64,000 bases of DNA from Gemmatimonadota bacterium (GTDB lineage: Bacteria; Gemmatimonadota; Gemmatimonadetes; Gemmatimonadales; Gemmatimonadaceae), in assembly GCA_016714015.1 (NCBI GenBank), contig JADJNZ010000004.1:558001-622000 (forward strand). The letters are read 5' to 3'. Position numbers and translations under genes: made by a program. Positions 55,073 through 63,758 of this stretch are shown here, in pieces. How positions within the stretch are numbered: position 1 is the stretch's first letter; every line of letters begins with the position of its first letter. The notes beneath the pieces were generated by a model. The model saw nothing but the letters and a program-made list of their open reading frames with translations. It did no database searches and was not told the DNA's origin.

Positions 55073-57438
55073 GCCGTCGCCTCCGATGCGTCGGCTCCCG
55101 TCGGTGCGCGCCGCTTGAGGAGTCCGCTCAGTGCGAGGAGCACGAGCGCGCCGGCGCCGAACAGCGACGCCTGCAGGCCGCGCGCATCGCCGCGCGAGTC
55201 GAGATGCAGCCGCACCTCGCGTGCGCCGGCGGGGACCTCGATCCCGAGGAAGGCGCCGTTGGCGCGCGCGACCGGTGCCGCCGTGCCGTCCACCGTCGCC
55301 GTCCACCACGGCATCCAGTTCTCGCTCACCACGAGCACGCCCGCCTGCGCGAGGCCGGTGATCGCGAGCGTGTAGTCGCCCGGTGCGCCCTCGGTGACAC
55401 GGATATCCGGCTGTGCCGCGAGCGGCTCCGGCATGGCCGCGGGCGGCACGGTCGAGCCGAACGGCGCGTCGCCCGAGACGAGCACCAGCCGGTCCGGCGA
55501 GAAACTCGGCGCCTTGGTCACGAGCTGCACCACCTGCGCCTCATCCGGCACCTTCACCGCGACCGGCGCGACCCACGCCCACGGCGTCGGGTTCGGCACG
55601 CGATAGACCCACGCCGGCTCACCGAGCCAGGTGCGGACGTTCTGCGCGATCGGCACGAAGCCCGGGGCCTCGATCGCCTGGTCCACCACGAGGTACCGCA
55701 CGCCGAGCAGGCGCCAGGTGCGCTGGTCGGAGAGGTTGGACCACTGCCCCTTCCCGCCGAGCAGCTCGTCGTAGTGGTGCGGTTCGTTGCCGTGATACCC
55801 GAGCACATTGCGGACGCGGTGCTCGATGAGATAGTCGTCCGAGAACGCGCGCCCGAACGGGAGCACGCGCCACGGCTGCGTGGTCTCCTTCGCGTCGGCC
55901 TGCATCGCGACGACGGCCGGATCCGCGGCGAAGTACTCGTCGCCACGCGGCTCGATCACCACGAAGCGGCGACCCTGCGTGCCCAGGTCGGCGAGGAGCA
56001 GCACCGCCGCGGCGATCGCGAGCCAACGCGGCTGGCGCGCCGCGATGATGAGGAACGCGAGCACGGTGCCCGCGCCGAGCAGCAAGCCCACCCGCGCGCC
56101 GTACACCGCCTCGAACGCGGCCCCCTGACGGGCCGAGTCGGCGAGCGCCGGCAGCAGGTTCCCGCTCGCGAGCACGAAGAAGGCCGCACCGATGCCGACC
56201 ACCAGTCCGGCGCGCTTCGCGAACCGAACGCGCGCCTCGGCGCCCATCGCCTCGAGCTGCCCCACGCCGTACGCGGCGAGCACCGCGACGCACATCGACA
56301 CCTGGCCCCACATCATCGACGCGGCGCGCGTCTTGGAGATGCCCGGCAGCAGCGTGTACGGGATCCGGTAGAACGGCGTGTGCGCCGCGAGCGACCAGAG
56401 CGCCCCGAACACCACGGCGCCGCTCCAGAACCAGACGCGCGTCCGGTCGCCGCCCTTCGGCACGGTCAGCAGCGCCGTGATGGCGAGGACGCCCGTGAGC
56501 AGGCCGAGGTAGTCGGAGTGGAGCTTGAACGGATTGGCGCCCCAGTAGGTCGAGTGCCATCCGTCGAACCCGCCCCACAGCGACCCGATCATCTCGAGCC
56601 CGGACATCGCCCAGCTCGTCGCGAACTCCCAGCCGGTGGACGTCCCACCCGCCGCGCTGCGCGGACTGAACGGCAGGTACTCGGCGAACGGCATCAGCTG
56701 CGCGCCCGCGAGCGCGACCGCGAAGACGCTCGCCACCGCCATCATCACGAGCACCTTCAGCCGGGCCGACTTCGCCGTCTCGGTGACGAGGCTGAGGATG
56801 AGGAACGCGCCCATCAGCATCGACGCGTAGTACGTCATCTGGAAGTGCGGCGAGAGCAGCATCAGCCCGACGATCGCGCCCCACAGCGCGAACCAGAGCG
56901 GGCGCAGTGTGCGCGTCGCCTGCGTGAGCGCGATCAGCCCCCACGGCAGCAGGCCGAGCACGTAGATCTTGCCGTCATGCCCGGGATAGAACAGTCCGAT
57001 GAACGGTCCACCGATCCCGTACGCGGTCGCGCCCACCACCGCCGCCGTCCAGGTGAGCCGCTGGGTCCGGAGGAACACGAGCAGGCCCACCGCGCCGAGC
57101 CACAGGTGCAGCACCATGCCCAGGCCGATGCCGAGCGCCGGCGAGAAGATCGCGCGCAGCGCGACGGAGAACGGATAGACCTGGTCGCCGTGCATCGCGC
57201 CGAGGAACGGCAGGCCACCGAAGATGTACGGGTTCCACCGCGGAACCTCGCCCCACTGCCGGATCACCTCGGCGGCGAAGTGGCGCGTCACGTAGCCGTC
57301 CTTGCCGTCGCTCATCGGGTTCATGATCACGCCGCCGGCCAGCAGCGGGGCGAAGAAGATCCCGAGGATCACGGCCCAGACCACGCCGAAGACGAGGACC
57401 GGATGCGCGTACCAGCGGCGGGCGGATGTGGACGTCAC
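55069..57438 (-). CDS. YfhO-family large membrane protein
   Basis: About 789 residues with 12 or more hydrophobic segments in the first 500 residues and a soluble C-terminal domain (about 560-750). Words include GGVIMNPMSDGKDGYVTRHFAAE, WNPYIFGGLPFLGAMHGDQVYPF and YFAADPAVVAMQADAKE, typical of the YfhO family (GT-C fold). In Firmicutes YfhO acts in glycosylation of lipoteichoic acid. Here it lies in a glycan cluster, so a periplasmic glycosyl transfer from a lipid carrier is likely. GTG 57438 is chosen, giving a 58-base gap to the flippase; an ATG at 57534 would overlap it by 38 bases. Confidence 0.82.
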   Translation of the reverse strand: MTSTSARRWYAHPVLVFGVVWAVILGIFFAPLLAGGVIMNPMSDGKDGYVTRHFAAEVIRQWGEVPRWNPYIFGGLPFLGAMHGDQVYPFSVALRAIFSPALGIGLGMVLHLWLGAVGLLVFLRTQRLTWTAAVVGATAYGIGGPFIGLFYPGHDGKIYVLGLLPWGLIALTQATRTLRPLWFALWGAIVGLMLLSPHFQMTYYASMLMGAFLILSLVTETAKSARLKVLVMMAVASVFAVALAGAQLMPFAEYLPFSPRSAAGGTSTGWEFATSWAMSGLEMIGSLWGGFDGWHSTYWGANPFKLHSDYLGLLTGVLAITALLTVPKGGDRTRVWFWSGAVVFGALWSLAAHTPFYRIPYTLLPGISKTRAASMMWGQVSMCVAVLAAYGVGQLEAMGAEARVRFAKRAGLVVGIGAAFFVLASGNLLPALADSARQGAAFEAVYGARVGLLLGAGTVLAFLIIAARQPRWLAIAAAVLLLADLGTQGRRFVVIEPRGDEYFAADPAVVAMQADAKETTQPWRVLPFGRAFSDDYLIEHRVRNVLGYHGNEPHHYDELLGGKGQWSNLSDQRTWRLLGVRYLVVDQAIEAPGFVPIAQNVRTWLGEPAWVYRVPNPTPWAWVAPVAVKVPDEAQVVQLVTKAPSFSPDRLVLVSGDAPFGSTVPPAAMPEPLAAQPDIRVTEGAPGDYTLAITGLAQAGVLVVSENWMPWWTATVDGTAAPVARANGAFLGIEVPAGAREVRLHLDSRGDARGLQASLFGAGALVLLALSGLLKRRAPTGADASEATA

Positions 57439-57496
57439 GGGTCGGTGCTGAAGAGGGGAACGGGCGCGACGGGCGCTGCCACGGACGAGGGGAAAC

Positions 57497-58843
57497 TTAC
57501 CCGGCCGCCGGAGGACTGTCACCTCTCGCGACACCGGCCCGCTCCCCTACCGCGTGCCAGCTCAGGACGATGAGCAGGCCGTACGTCACCGCGGTCACCG
57601 CACTGTACACCGCAACGGCCGCGATGGCGTCCATCCCCGACCGGTGGGCCCACCAGAACCCGCCCACCGTGAGCGCGAATCGCGCGACGTCCCAGCCGAG
57701 TTGGCGACGCTGGTGCTGCAGGACCAGCAACGTGTGCGCGAGCGGGATCGCCACCAGCTGCGCCAGGAGCGCGAGCGACTGCCACTGCACCATCACCCCC
57801 GCGTCGGTCCACTCCGCGCCGAACACCAACCGGAACACCACCGGCGACAGTGTCGCCATCGCGAGCATCGGCACGAGGCCCACCAGCAGCAGTGCGCGTG
57901 CGGTCTTCGCGAAGAGCGCCGGCATCGTCTCGCGCGAGGTCCGTGACCGCGCCGCGAGCTCGCTGATGTACACCTGCCCCGCCGAGTCGCCCAGCAGCCC
58001 GATCGGCACGCCGATCACGCGCTGTCCCACCACGAAGAGCCCGCTCGCGACCGGTCCCCACCAGTACGTCAGCAGGAACACCGGCGCCCAGAGGCCGATC
58101 GCATTGATCATCGTCGAGGGCGCCGAGACGAACGGGTACTCGCGGTAGCGCCAGAGCGCCGCCTTGGTGGCGGCCCAGGTGAACCGTCCGCCCCGCGCCC
58201 GCTCGGCGCGGCGCACGACGATGCCCATCTCCACCGCGCTGTAGACCCGTCCCGCTGCGTCGCCGAGGGCCAGTCCCACCGCCGAGGCGCGCGTGAGGAA
58301 CGCGGTGACCACCTGTCCCGCCGCGATCCCCACCGAACGCGACACGCGCAGCCGCACGAGCGCATCGAACGAGCGGTGCCGCAGGCACCACCCGGAGAGC
58401 ACGTCGGCCACGCCCGCGCCGAACATCCCCAGTGGCACGAGCCAGAGCGTGGCGTACGCGGCCGGGGCGCGCAGCAGGTCGCCGGCGATCCACCGGCCGG
58501 CCACGGCGAGCACCACCACTGCCACGAGCGCCGAGACGAGCGACGCGAAGAGCCCGGCGCCCACCACCGCGACCGCCTCGTCATCCGACTCCGGCAATGC
58601 CACCGCGATCCCCAGCCGCCACGACGCCGCGGTGCTCAGTGAGCCGAGCGCGGCGAGATACACCCCGAAGATGCCCCACGCCGCGGGCGGGAAGAGGCGC
58701 GTGAGGAGCGGCGAGACCGCGAGCGAGATCGCCTGCCCCGCCGCGACGGCGAGCATGAGGCGCGCGGTGCGTGCCCGCGCCGAGTCCGGGTCGCCGCGGC
58801 CGCGCGCCATCGCCCACGCTTCTCGCAGGTCAGGCAGTCGCAT
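57497..58843 (-). CDS. Wzx-like polysaccharide/oligosaccharide flippase
   Basis: 448 residues, about 12-14 hydrophobic helices. The opening LAVAAGQAISLAVSPLLTRLFPPAAWGIFGVYLAA matches the MOP/PST exporter family. A conserved-type YREYPFVSAPSTMINAI and MLAMATLSPVVFRLVFGAEW also fit. It would flip an undecaprenyl-linked glycan across the inner membrane. The start (C-A-T 58841-58843) overlaps the GT4 gene by 14 bases. Confidence 0.88.
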   Translation of the reverse strand: MRLPDLREAWAMARGRGDPDSARARTARLMLAVAAGQAISLAVSPLLTRLFPPAAWGIFGVYLAALGSLSTAASWRLGIAVALPESDDEAVAVVGAGLFASLVSALVAVVVLAVAGRWIAGDLLRAPAAYATLWLVPLGMFGAGVADVLSGWCLRHRSFDALVRLRVSRSVGIAAGQVVTAFLTRASAVGLALGDAAGRVYSAVEMGIVVRRAERARGGRFTWAATKAALWRYREYPFVSAPSTMINAIGLWAPVFLLTYWWGPVASGLFVVGQRVIGVPIGLLGDSAGQVYISELAARSRTSRETMPALFAKTARALLLVGLVPMLAMATLSPVVFRLVFGAEWTDAGVMVQWQSLALLAQLVAIPLAHTLLVLQHQRRQLGWDVARFALTVGGFWWAHRSGMDAIAAVAVYSAVTAVTYGLLIVLSWHAVGERAGVARGDSPPAAG

Positions 58844-60000
58844 CACGCACCGCCTGTTCGTACAGCGCGAGATAGCGCGACGCCACTTCGCGCGGGGCGA
58901 ACCGCTCCAGCATCCGCGCGCGCGCCGCGCCGGCGGAGGCATCCACGCCACCCGCCGCGCTCCGCGCGACGAGTCGCGCCCGCATCGCCGCCGCGAGTCC
59001 CGTCAGGTCACCCGGCTCGACGAGCGTCCCGCCCCACGCGGCGTCCACCACGTCCGGCAGGCCGCCGGACCGATACGCGATCACCGGCGTGCCGCAGAGC
59101 TGCGCCTCCACGCCCACGAGCCCGAGCCCTTCGTCGCGCGACGGCATGACCACCGCGATCGCGCTCCGATACGCATCCCCGAGCGCCGACCGGTCGATGT
59201 GCCCGATCCACCGCACGCGCCCGGCGACGCCGAGGCTCGCGGCGCGCGCATGCAGCGCCGCGCGATCATCGCCATCGCCCACCACGTCGAGCGTCGCGTC
59301 GGCCGGCAACTGCGCGAACGCGTCGAGCAGGTCGGCGACCCCCTTCTGCGCGTTCAGCCGCCCGACGAACAGGAACCGCCCCGCCACCGGCGTCCCCTCC
59401 GGCGCGAAGGCCGCCGTGTCCGCCGGCATCGGCGCGACGACGATCCGCGCCTCCGGAGCCATCGCGCGCGCCTCGTCCGCGAGCCAGCTCGAGACCGACG
59501 TCACCGCGCGCGACCGCCGGAGCACCGCGCGCATCAACGGGTGCACCACCGAGACCTTCCGCGCGAGGCGCACATCGGAGCCGTGCATGGTCGTGATCAA
59601 CGGCTTGCCGCCGCCCCCCGCGAGCGCGAGCAGCCCGGCCGGGAACCACCAGTGCGCATGCACCACGTCGGGCGCGAAGCGCGCGAGCTCGCGGCGCAGC
59701 GCCCAGCTCCCGGCGGCGAGGAACCCGGCGAGCGCGGCCTTGCCACCGAGCGACCCGAGCACCTGCTCGGCCATCGTCCCCGTGTAGGCGAGCGTCTCCA
59801 GCCCGCGCGGCGCGTAGCGGAAGCGGCGCACCGGGACGCCGTCGATCGTCTCCCGCTCGGCGAGGCCCGCGCCGGCGGGCGCGAGCACCTCCACCACCGC
59901 CCCTTCGGCCTCGCAGCGCCAGCGCCAGGCGGTGCAGGAAGGAGCCCGCCGCGTCCGCCGGGAATCGCGGATACGCGTGCGCCACGAAGAGCACGCGCAT
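58830..60000 (-). CDS. GT4 family glycosyltransferase, with a one-base frameshift near 59910
   Basis: GT-B enzyme: VVHAHWWFPAGLLAL, MHGSDVRLAR, FLFVGRLNAQKGVADLLDAF, VMPSRDEGLGLVGVEAQLCGTPVIAYRSGG (the EX7E nucleotide-sugar motif) are standard. The reading frame from the stop opens only at about 59897, but the missing start (MRVLFVAHAYPRFPADAAGSF then LHRLALAL) is in another frame from ATG 60000. Removing one G near 59908-59914 joins them as LRAEGAVVEVLAP, the expected text, giving about 389 residues. So a one-base insertion is likely, real or from assembly. The acceptor and donor sugars are unknown. Confidence 0.82.
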
Positions 60001-60005
60001 CGCGG

Positions 60006-60992
60006 TCACCGCGCGCGGCGGTCCAGCAAGACCTCGTCGAGGATCCGCCGCAGTTCCCGCTGTTCGGCGCGCATCACCGCGATCTGCTCGCCGAGCAGGC
60101 CCGTCGCGAAGAAGACCGAGCCCAGCAGCAGGCAGGTCTGGATGAGCGTCCACACCCAGCGCAGGCCGATGTCGCGCGTGAAGAGCAGCACGAGGGCGAC
60201 GAGCCCGGCGAGCAGTCCGAGCGCGAAGAGCCCCGCGCCGAGCATGCCGAACGCGAGCAGCGGCTTCTGCCCGAAGCGCAGCTCGAACCAGACCGCCAGC
60301 ATGTCGAGCACCCCGATGGGGATGCGGCTGAGCCCGAACTTCGACTTCCCCGCATGGCGCGGGTAGAGCGGGATCGGCACCTCGGTGACGGTGTAGCCCT
60401 TGGCGTGCGCGAGCACGATCATGTAGCGGTGCCAGTCCGGCCGCACCGGCTGCTCCTCCATGATCACGCGGCGGTACGCCTTCACGTTGTTGAGGTCGCG
60501 CACCGGCACGTCGAACAGCGAGCGCGAGAGCCGGTTGTAGATCCCCGAGACGAACGCCTTCTCGTACACGCCCTGCTTGTAGCCGGTGACCATGTCCGAC
60601 CGGTCCTCGAGGATCGGCTGCACGAGGCTCGGGATGTCCTCGGGCTTGAACTGCAGGTCGGCCGGATAGAAGACGAGGATGTCGCCGCTCGCGTGCAGGA
60701 AGCCGGTGCGCAGCGCGTCGGCGATCCCCCGCTGGGCGCGATGATGCACCACGCGCAGGAACGGATGCTGCGCCTCGAGCGCCGCGAGCACCCGCACGGT
60801 GTCGTCCCGTGAGCCGTCGTTCACCACCACCACCTCGTAGCCGACCGACTGCCGCGCGATCATCTCGGCGCAGAGCTGCACGAAGAGCGGGAGGTTCTCG
60901 GCCTCGTCCTTCGCCGGGACGAGGATCGACACGCGCGGCAACGGGGCGTCGACGGCGGGCACGGACGGTGCGGGACGGGCGGTCGCGGTCAT
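60006..60992 (-). CDS. GT2 membrane glycosyltransferase (ArnC/GtrB-like)
   Basis: 328 residues: a GT-A domain (about 20-240) with VSILVPAKDEAENLPLFVQ, VVVNDGSRDDT and FYPADLQFKP (DxD-like), then two C-terminal membrane helices (about 245-300). This is the polyprenyl-phosphate sugar-transferase layout (GtrB/ArnC/DPM). It may prime or decorate the glycan made by the neighbouring genes. It is five bases upstream of the GT4 gene and 31 bases after rpoN. Confidence 0.88.
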   Translation of the reverse strand: MTATARPAPSVPAVDAPLPRVSILVPAKDEAENLPLFVQLCAEMIARQSVGYEVVVVNDGSRDDTVRVLAALEAQHPFLRVVHHRAQRGIADALRTGFLHASGDILVFYPADLQFKPEDIPSLVQPILEDRSDMVTGYKQGVYEKAFVSGIYNRLSRSLFDVPVRDLNNVKAYRRVIMEEQPVRPDWHRYMIVLAHAKGYTVTEVPIPLYPRHAGKSKFGLSRIPIGVLDMLAVWFELRFGQKPLLAFGMLGAGLFALGLLAGLVALVLLFTRDIGLRWVWTLIQTCLLLGSVFFATGLLGEQIAVMRAEQRELRRILDEVLLDRRAR

Positions 60993-61023
60993 GGGGGAGC
61001 GAAAGACGGTGCGAGAGGCGGTA

Positions 61024-62511
61024 CTAGAGGCGCTTGCGCATGCGCGCCGGGAGCACGCCGAGCTGGTCGCGGTACTTCGCCACCGTGCGCCGGGCGATCT
61101 GCACGCCGTCGCGCTCCAGGAGCTCCACGAGCGCCTGGTCGGTGAGCGGACTCTTCGGATCCTCGTCGGCCACGAGCTTCTCGATCGTCGAGCGGATGGC
61201 GCGCGCCGACACGTCCTCGCCGTCGGAGCTCTTGAGCGCCGACGAGAAGAAGTACTTGAGCGGGAGCACGCCGCGCGGCGTCTGCGCGAACTTCTCGTTC
61301 GTCACGCGCGACACCGTCGACTCGTGCATCCCGATCGCCTCGGCCACCTCGCGCAGCGTCAGCGGCCGCAGCGCCTGCTCCCCCTTCTCGAAGAACTCGC
61401 GCTGCCGGTCCACGATGAAGTGCATCACCTTCAGCATCGTCTGCCGCCGCTGCTCGATCGCCTGGATCAGCCACTGCGCCGCGCTCAGCCGGCTCGTGAT
61501 GAACTCCTTGCTCTCGCCGTCGAACTTCTTCTTGTCCCGCGCGATCTCCTGGTACGACTTGCTCAGCTTGAGCCGCGGCAGGTTCGCGTCGTTGATGAAG
61601 ACGAGGTATTCCCCTTCGACCTTCTCCACGATCAGGTCCGGCACGACGTAGTTGTCCCCGCCCTCGGCGTAGGCGCGCCCCGGCTTGGGGTTCAGCTTCG
61701 CGATCGCGTCGGCGGCGGTCTGCACCTCGCCGGGCGGGATCCCGAGCTTGCGACCGATCTCCACCCAGCGGTGCGCGATGAGCTCCGGGAAGTGCTCGCG
61801 CACGAGCGTCTCCGACAGCGTCCCGACCAGCCCCGAGTCCTTGAGCTGCAGCACGAGGCACTCGTGCAGGTCCCGCGCCCCGATGCCGGCCGGATCGAGC
61901 GCCTGGATCGTGCGCAGCATCCGCTCCGCCTCGGGCATCGTGAACAGCGGCAGTTCGCGCTCCACGTCGGCCGCCTCGGCGGCGCGCTTGAGCTCGTTGT
62001 TGATCCCCGTGAGGATCTCGTCCAGCGACGCCGCGAGCCAGCCGTCCTCGTTGATGTTCCCGATGAACTCGTCGGCCAGCAGCTCCTCGCGCTCCGAGAG
62101 GTCGAGCAGCCGCACCTGGTCGCGCAGGTGGTCGTCGAGGCCGCGCGTCGCGATCGTCACCGGCTCGTAGTGCTCGCGGTCGTCGCGTTCCTCGCGCACC
62201 CCGCCCACCTCGAAGCCGTTGAGGAGGATCTCCTCCCACTGCGACTCGTCGTCGCTGTCGGCCGGCGCCGGCGTCTCGGGCTGCTCCGCCTCGGCGGTCG
62301 CGTCCGCTTCCGCCGCCGTCTCCTCCTCCTGCTCCGCCTCGTCGTCCTCGGGCTCCACGAGGTCGAGGAACGGGTTCACCATCAGTTCCTGCTTCAGGTG
62401 CTGCTGCAGGTCGAGGAGCGGCATGTAGAGCATGTCCATCGCCTGGTACAGGCGTGGATTGACCTTCAGCTCCTGGCCGAGCCTCGCCGACTGCTGCAGC
62501 CCTGCCTTCAC
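61024..62511 (-). CDS. rpoN: RNA polymerase sigma-54 factor
   Basis: Enhancer-dependent sigma factor. 495 residues. Region I (about 1-50) is Gln/Leu-rich (LYQAMDMLYMPLLDLQQHL), an acidic region II (about 53-90) follows, and the C-terminus has the helix-turn-helix with REVAEAIGMHESTVSRV and the RpoN box ARRTVAKYR. GTG 62511 overlaps the lptB stop. The lptA-lptB-rpoN order is common in diderms. No sigma-54 activator gene is in the window. Confidence 0.97.
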   Translation of the reverse strand: MKAGLQQSARLGQELKVNPRLYQAMDMLYMPLLDLQQHLKQELMVNPFLDLVEPEDDEAEQEEETAAEADATAEAEQPETPAPADSDDESQWEEILLNGFEVGGVREERDDREHYEPVTIATRGLDDHLRDQVRLLDLSEREELLADEFIGNINEDGWLAASLDEILTGINNELKRAAEAADVERELPLFTMPEAERMLRTIQALDPAGIGARDLHECLVLQLKDSGLVGTLSETLVREHFPELIAHRWVEIGRKLGIPPGEVQTAADAIAKLNPKPGRAYAEGGDNYVVPDLIVEKVEGEYLVFINDANLPRLKLSKSYQEIARDKKKFDGESKEFITSRLSAAQWLIQAIEQRRQTMLKVMHFIVDRQREFFEKGEQALRPLTLREVAEAIGMHESTVSRVTNEKFAQTPRGVLPLKYFFSSALKSSDGEDVSARAIRSTIEKLVADEDPKSPLTDQALVELLERDGVQIARRTVAKYRDQLGVLPARMRKRL

Positions 62512-63758
62512 GGTGCCTCTCCGGTCGAGGGAGGTTCCGTCTCCGGATGCTCGGAGCGGAACCGCTCGCGCAGGCGCGCCGTGAGCGTCGGGCCGAAGTA
62601 GACCTTCGACACCGTGTCGTCGAAGATCAGTTCGCGCACCGGGCCGGACACCTTCACCGTCCCGTCGAACATGATGTACGCCCGGTCCACGATGTCGAGC
62701 GTCTGCTCCACGTTGTGGTCCGAGATGAGCACGCCGATGCCGCGGTCCTTCAGCGACGCGACGATCTGCTGGATGTCGTGCACCGCGATCGGGTCCACGC
62801 CCGCGAACGGCTCGTCGAGCATCATGAACTTCGGCTCGGTCACGAGCGCGCGCGTGATCTCCAGCCGGCGGCGCTCGCCGCCCGAGAGCGCGTACGCCTT
62901 GCTCGCCCGCAGGTGCTTGATGCTCAGCTCGTCGAGCAGCCCCTCGAGCCGGCGCTCCCGCTCCTGCCGGTCGATCGGCAGCGTCTCGAGGATCGCCATG
63001 ATGTTCTCCTCGACCGACAGCTTCCGGAAGATCGAGGGTTCCTGCGACAGGTAGCCGATGCCGCGCCGCGCGCGCTGGAACATCGGCATCCGCGTGATGT
63101 CGTCGCCGTCCAGCCGGATCGTGCCCGCGGCCGGCGGGATCAACCCGGCGATCATGTAGAACGTCGTCGTCTTGCCCGCGCCGTTGGGACCCAGCAGGCC
63201 GACGATCTCGCCCTGCCGCAGCTCCAGCTGGACGTTGTTCACCACGTTCCGCTTCTTGTACGTCTTCACCAGGCCGTGCGCCGAGAGGACGCTGGCCTTC
63301 CCCACCGCGGCCTGCGCCAGGGGCGGCGTCCGCCGCGCAGGGGCCGGGTGCTCGCCGGTGAGCCGGAGCTGCGCCTGCAGCGCCTCCGGCTCGGCGCCGT
63401 GCCGCGCCCGGAGCTCGTCCCCCAGTCGGATCCGCAACTCGGCGTCCGCGCGGGAGAAGTCCACCGCAGCGAGCGCACCCGAGGCCACCAGCCGCGGCAG
63501 CGCCACGCGCCGCAGGTGGTCCCGCACCTCGTCCACCGACAGGCGGCCCGCTTCGGCCTCCACGTCGCGGCCCTCGGCGCGCATCGCATTGAGGTGGTCG
63601 TCGCGGTACGCGATCGCCACCTCATGGAACGGCGCCACGCCCTCGGCGTCCGCGCGCTGGCAGATCGCGAGGAGGCAGAGCGCGGTCGACCGGTCCCCGC
63701 CGGTGAGGCGGAGGATCAGGGCGCGGTCAGGGCCGCCGGAGGCGGTGGGATCGGTCAC
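62508..63758 (-). CDS. lptB: LPS export ABC transporter ATP-binding protein LptB with an extra N-terminal domain
   Basis: ATPase that drives LPS extraction by LptFG. Residues about 155-400 are normal LptB: LVKTYKKRNVVNNV, Walker A GPNGAGKTTT, RRGIGYLSQEPSIFRKLSVEENI, LSGGERRRLEITRAL, Walker B FMMLDEPFAGVDPIAV and SDHNVEQTLDIVDRAYIM. But the protein is 416 residues against about 240 usual, because of a 150-residue N-terminal region. That part is helix-rich with VDEVRDHLRRVALPRLVASGALAAVDFSRADAELRIRLGDEL, like a winged helix and wing, and is joined through a Pro/Arg linker. An internal start near residue 154 is possible. ATG at 63758 overlaps the lptA-like stop. Confidence 0.93.
   Translation of the reverse strand: MTDPTASGGPDRALILRLTGGDRSTALCLLAICQRADAEGVAPFHEVAIAYRDDHLNAMRAEGRDVEAEAGRLSVDEVRDHLRRVALPRLVASGALAAVDFSRADAELRIRLGDELRARHGAEPEALQAQLRLTGEHPAPARRTPPLAQAAVGKASVLSAHGLVKTYKKRNVVNNVQLELRQGEIVGLLGPNGAGKTTTFYMIAGLIPPAAGTIRLDGDDITRMPMFQRARRGIGYLSQEPSIFRKLSVEENIMAILETLPIDRQERERRLEGLLDELSIKHLRASKAYALSGGERRRLEITRALVTEPKFMMLDEPFAGVDPIAVHDIQQIVASLKDRGIGVLISDHNVEQTLDIVDRAYIMFDGTVKVSGPVRELIFDDTVSKVYFGPTLTARLRERFRSEHPETEPPSTGEAP

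Noticed and set aside
55204..57573. A plus-strand open frame of about 790 codons opposite the YfhO-like gene
   Set aside because: Composition is Arg/His/Glu-rich without any domain; the minus-strand frame has clear membrane segments and family words.
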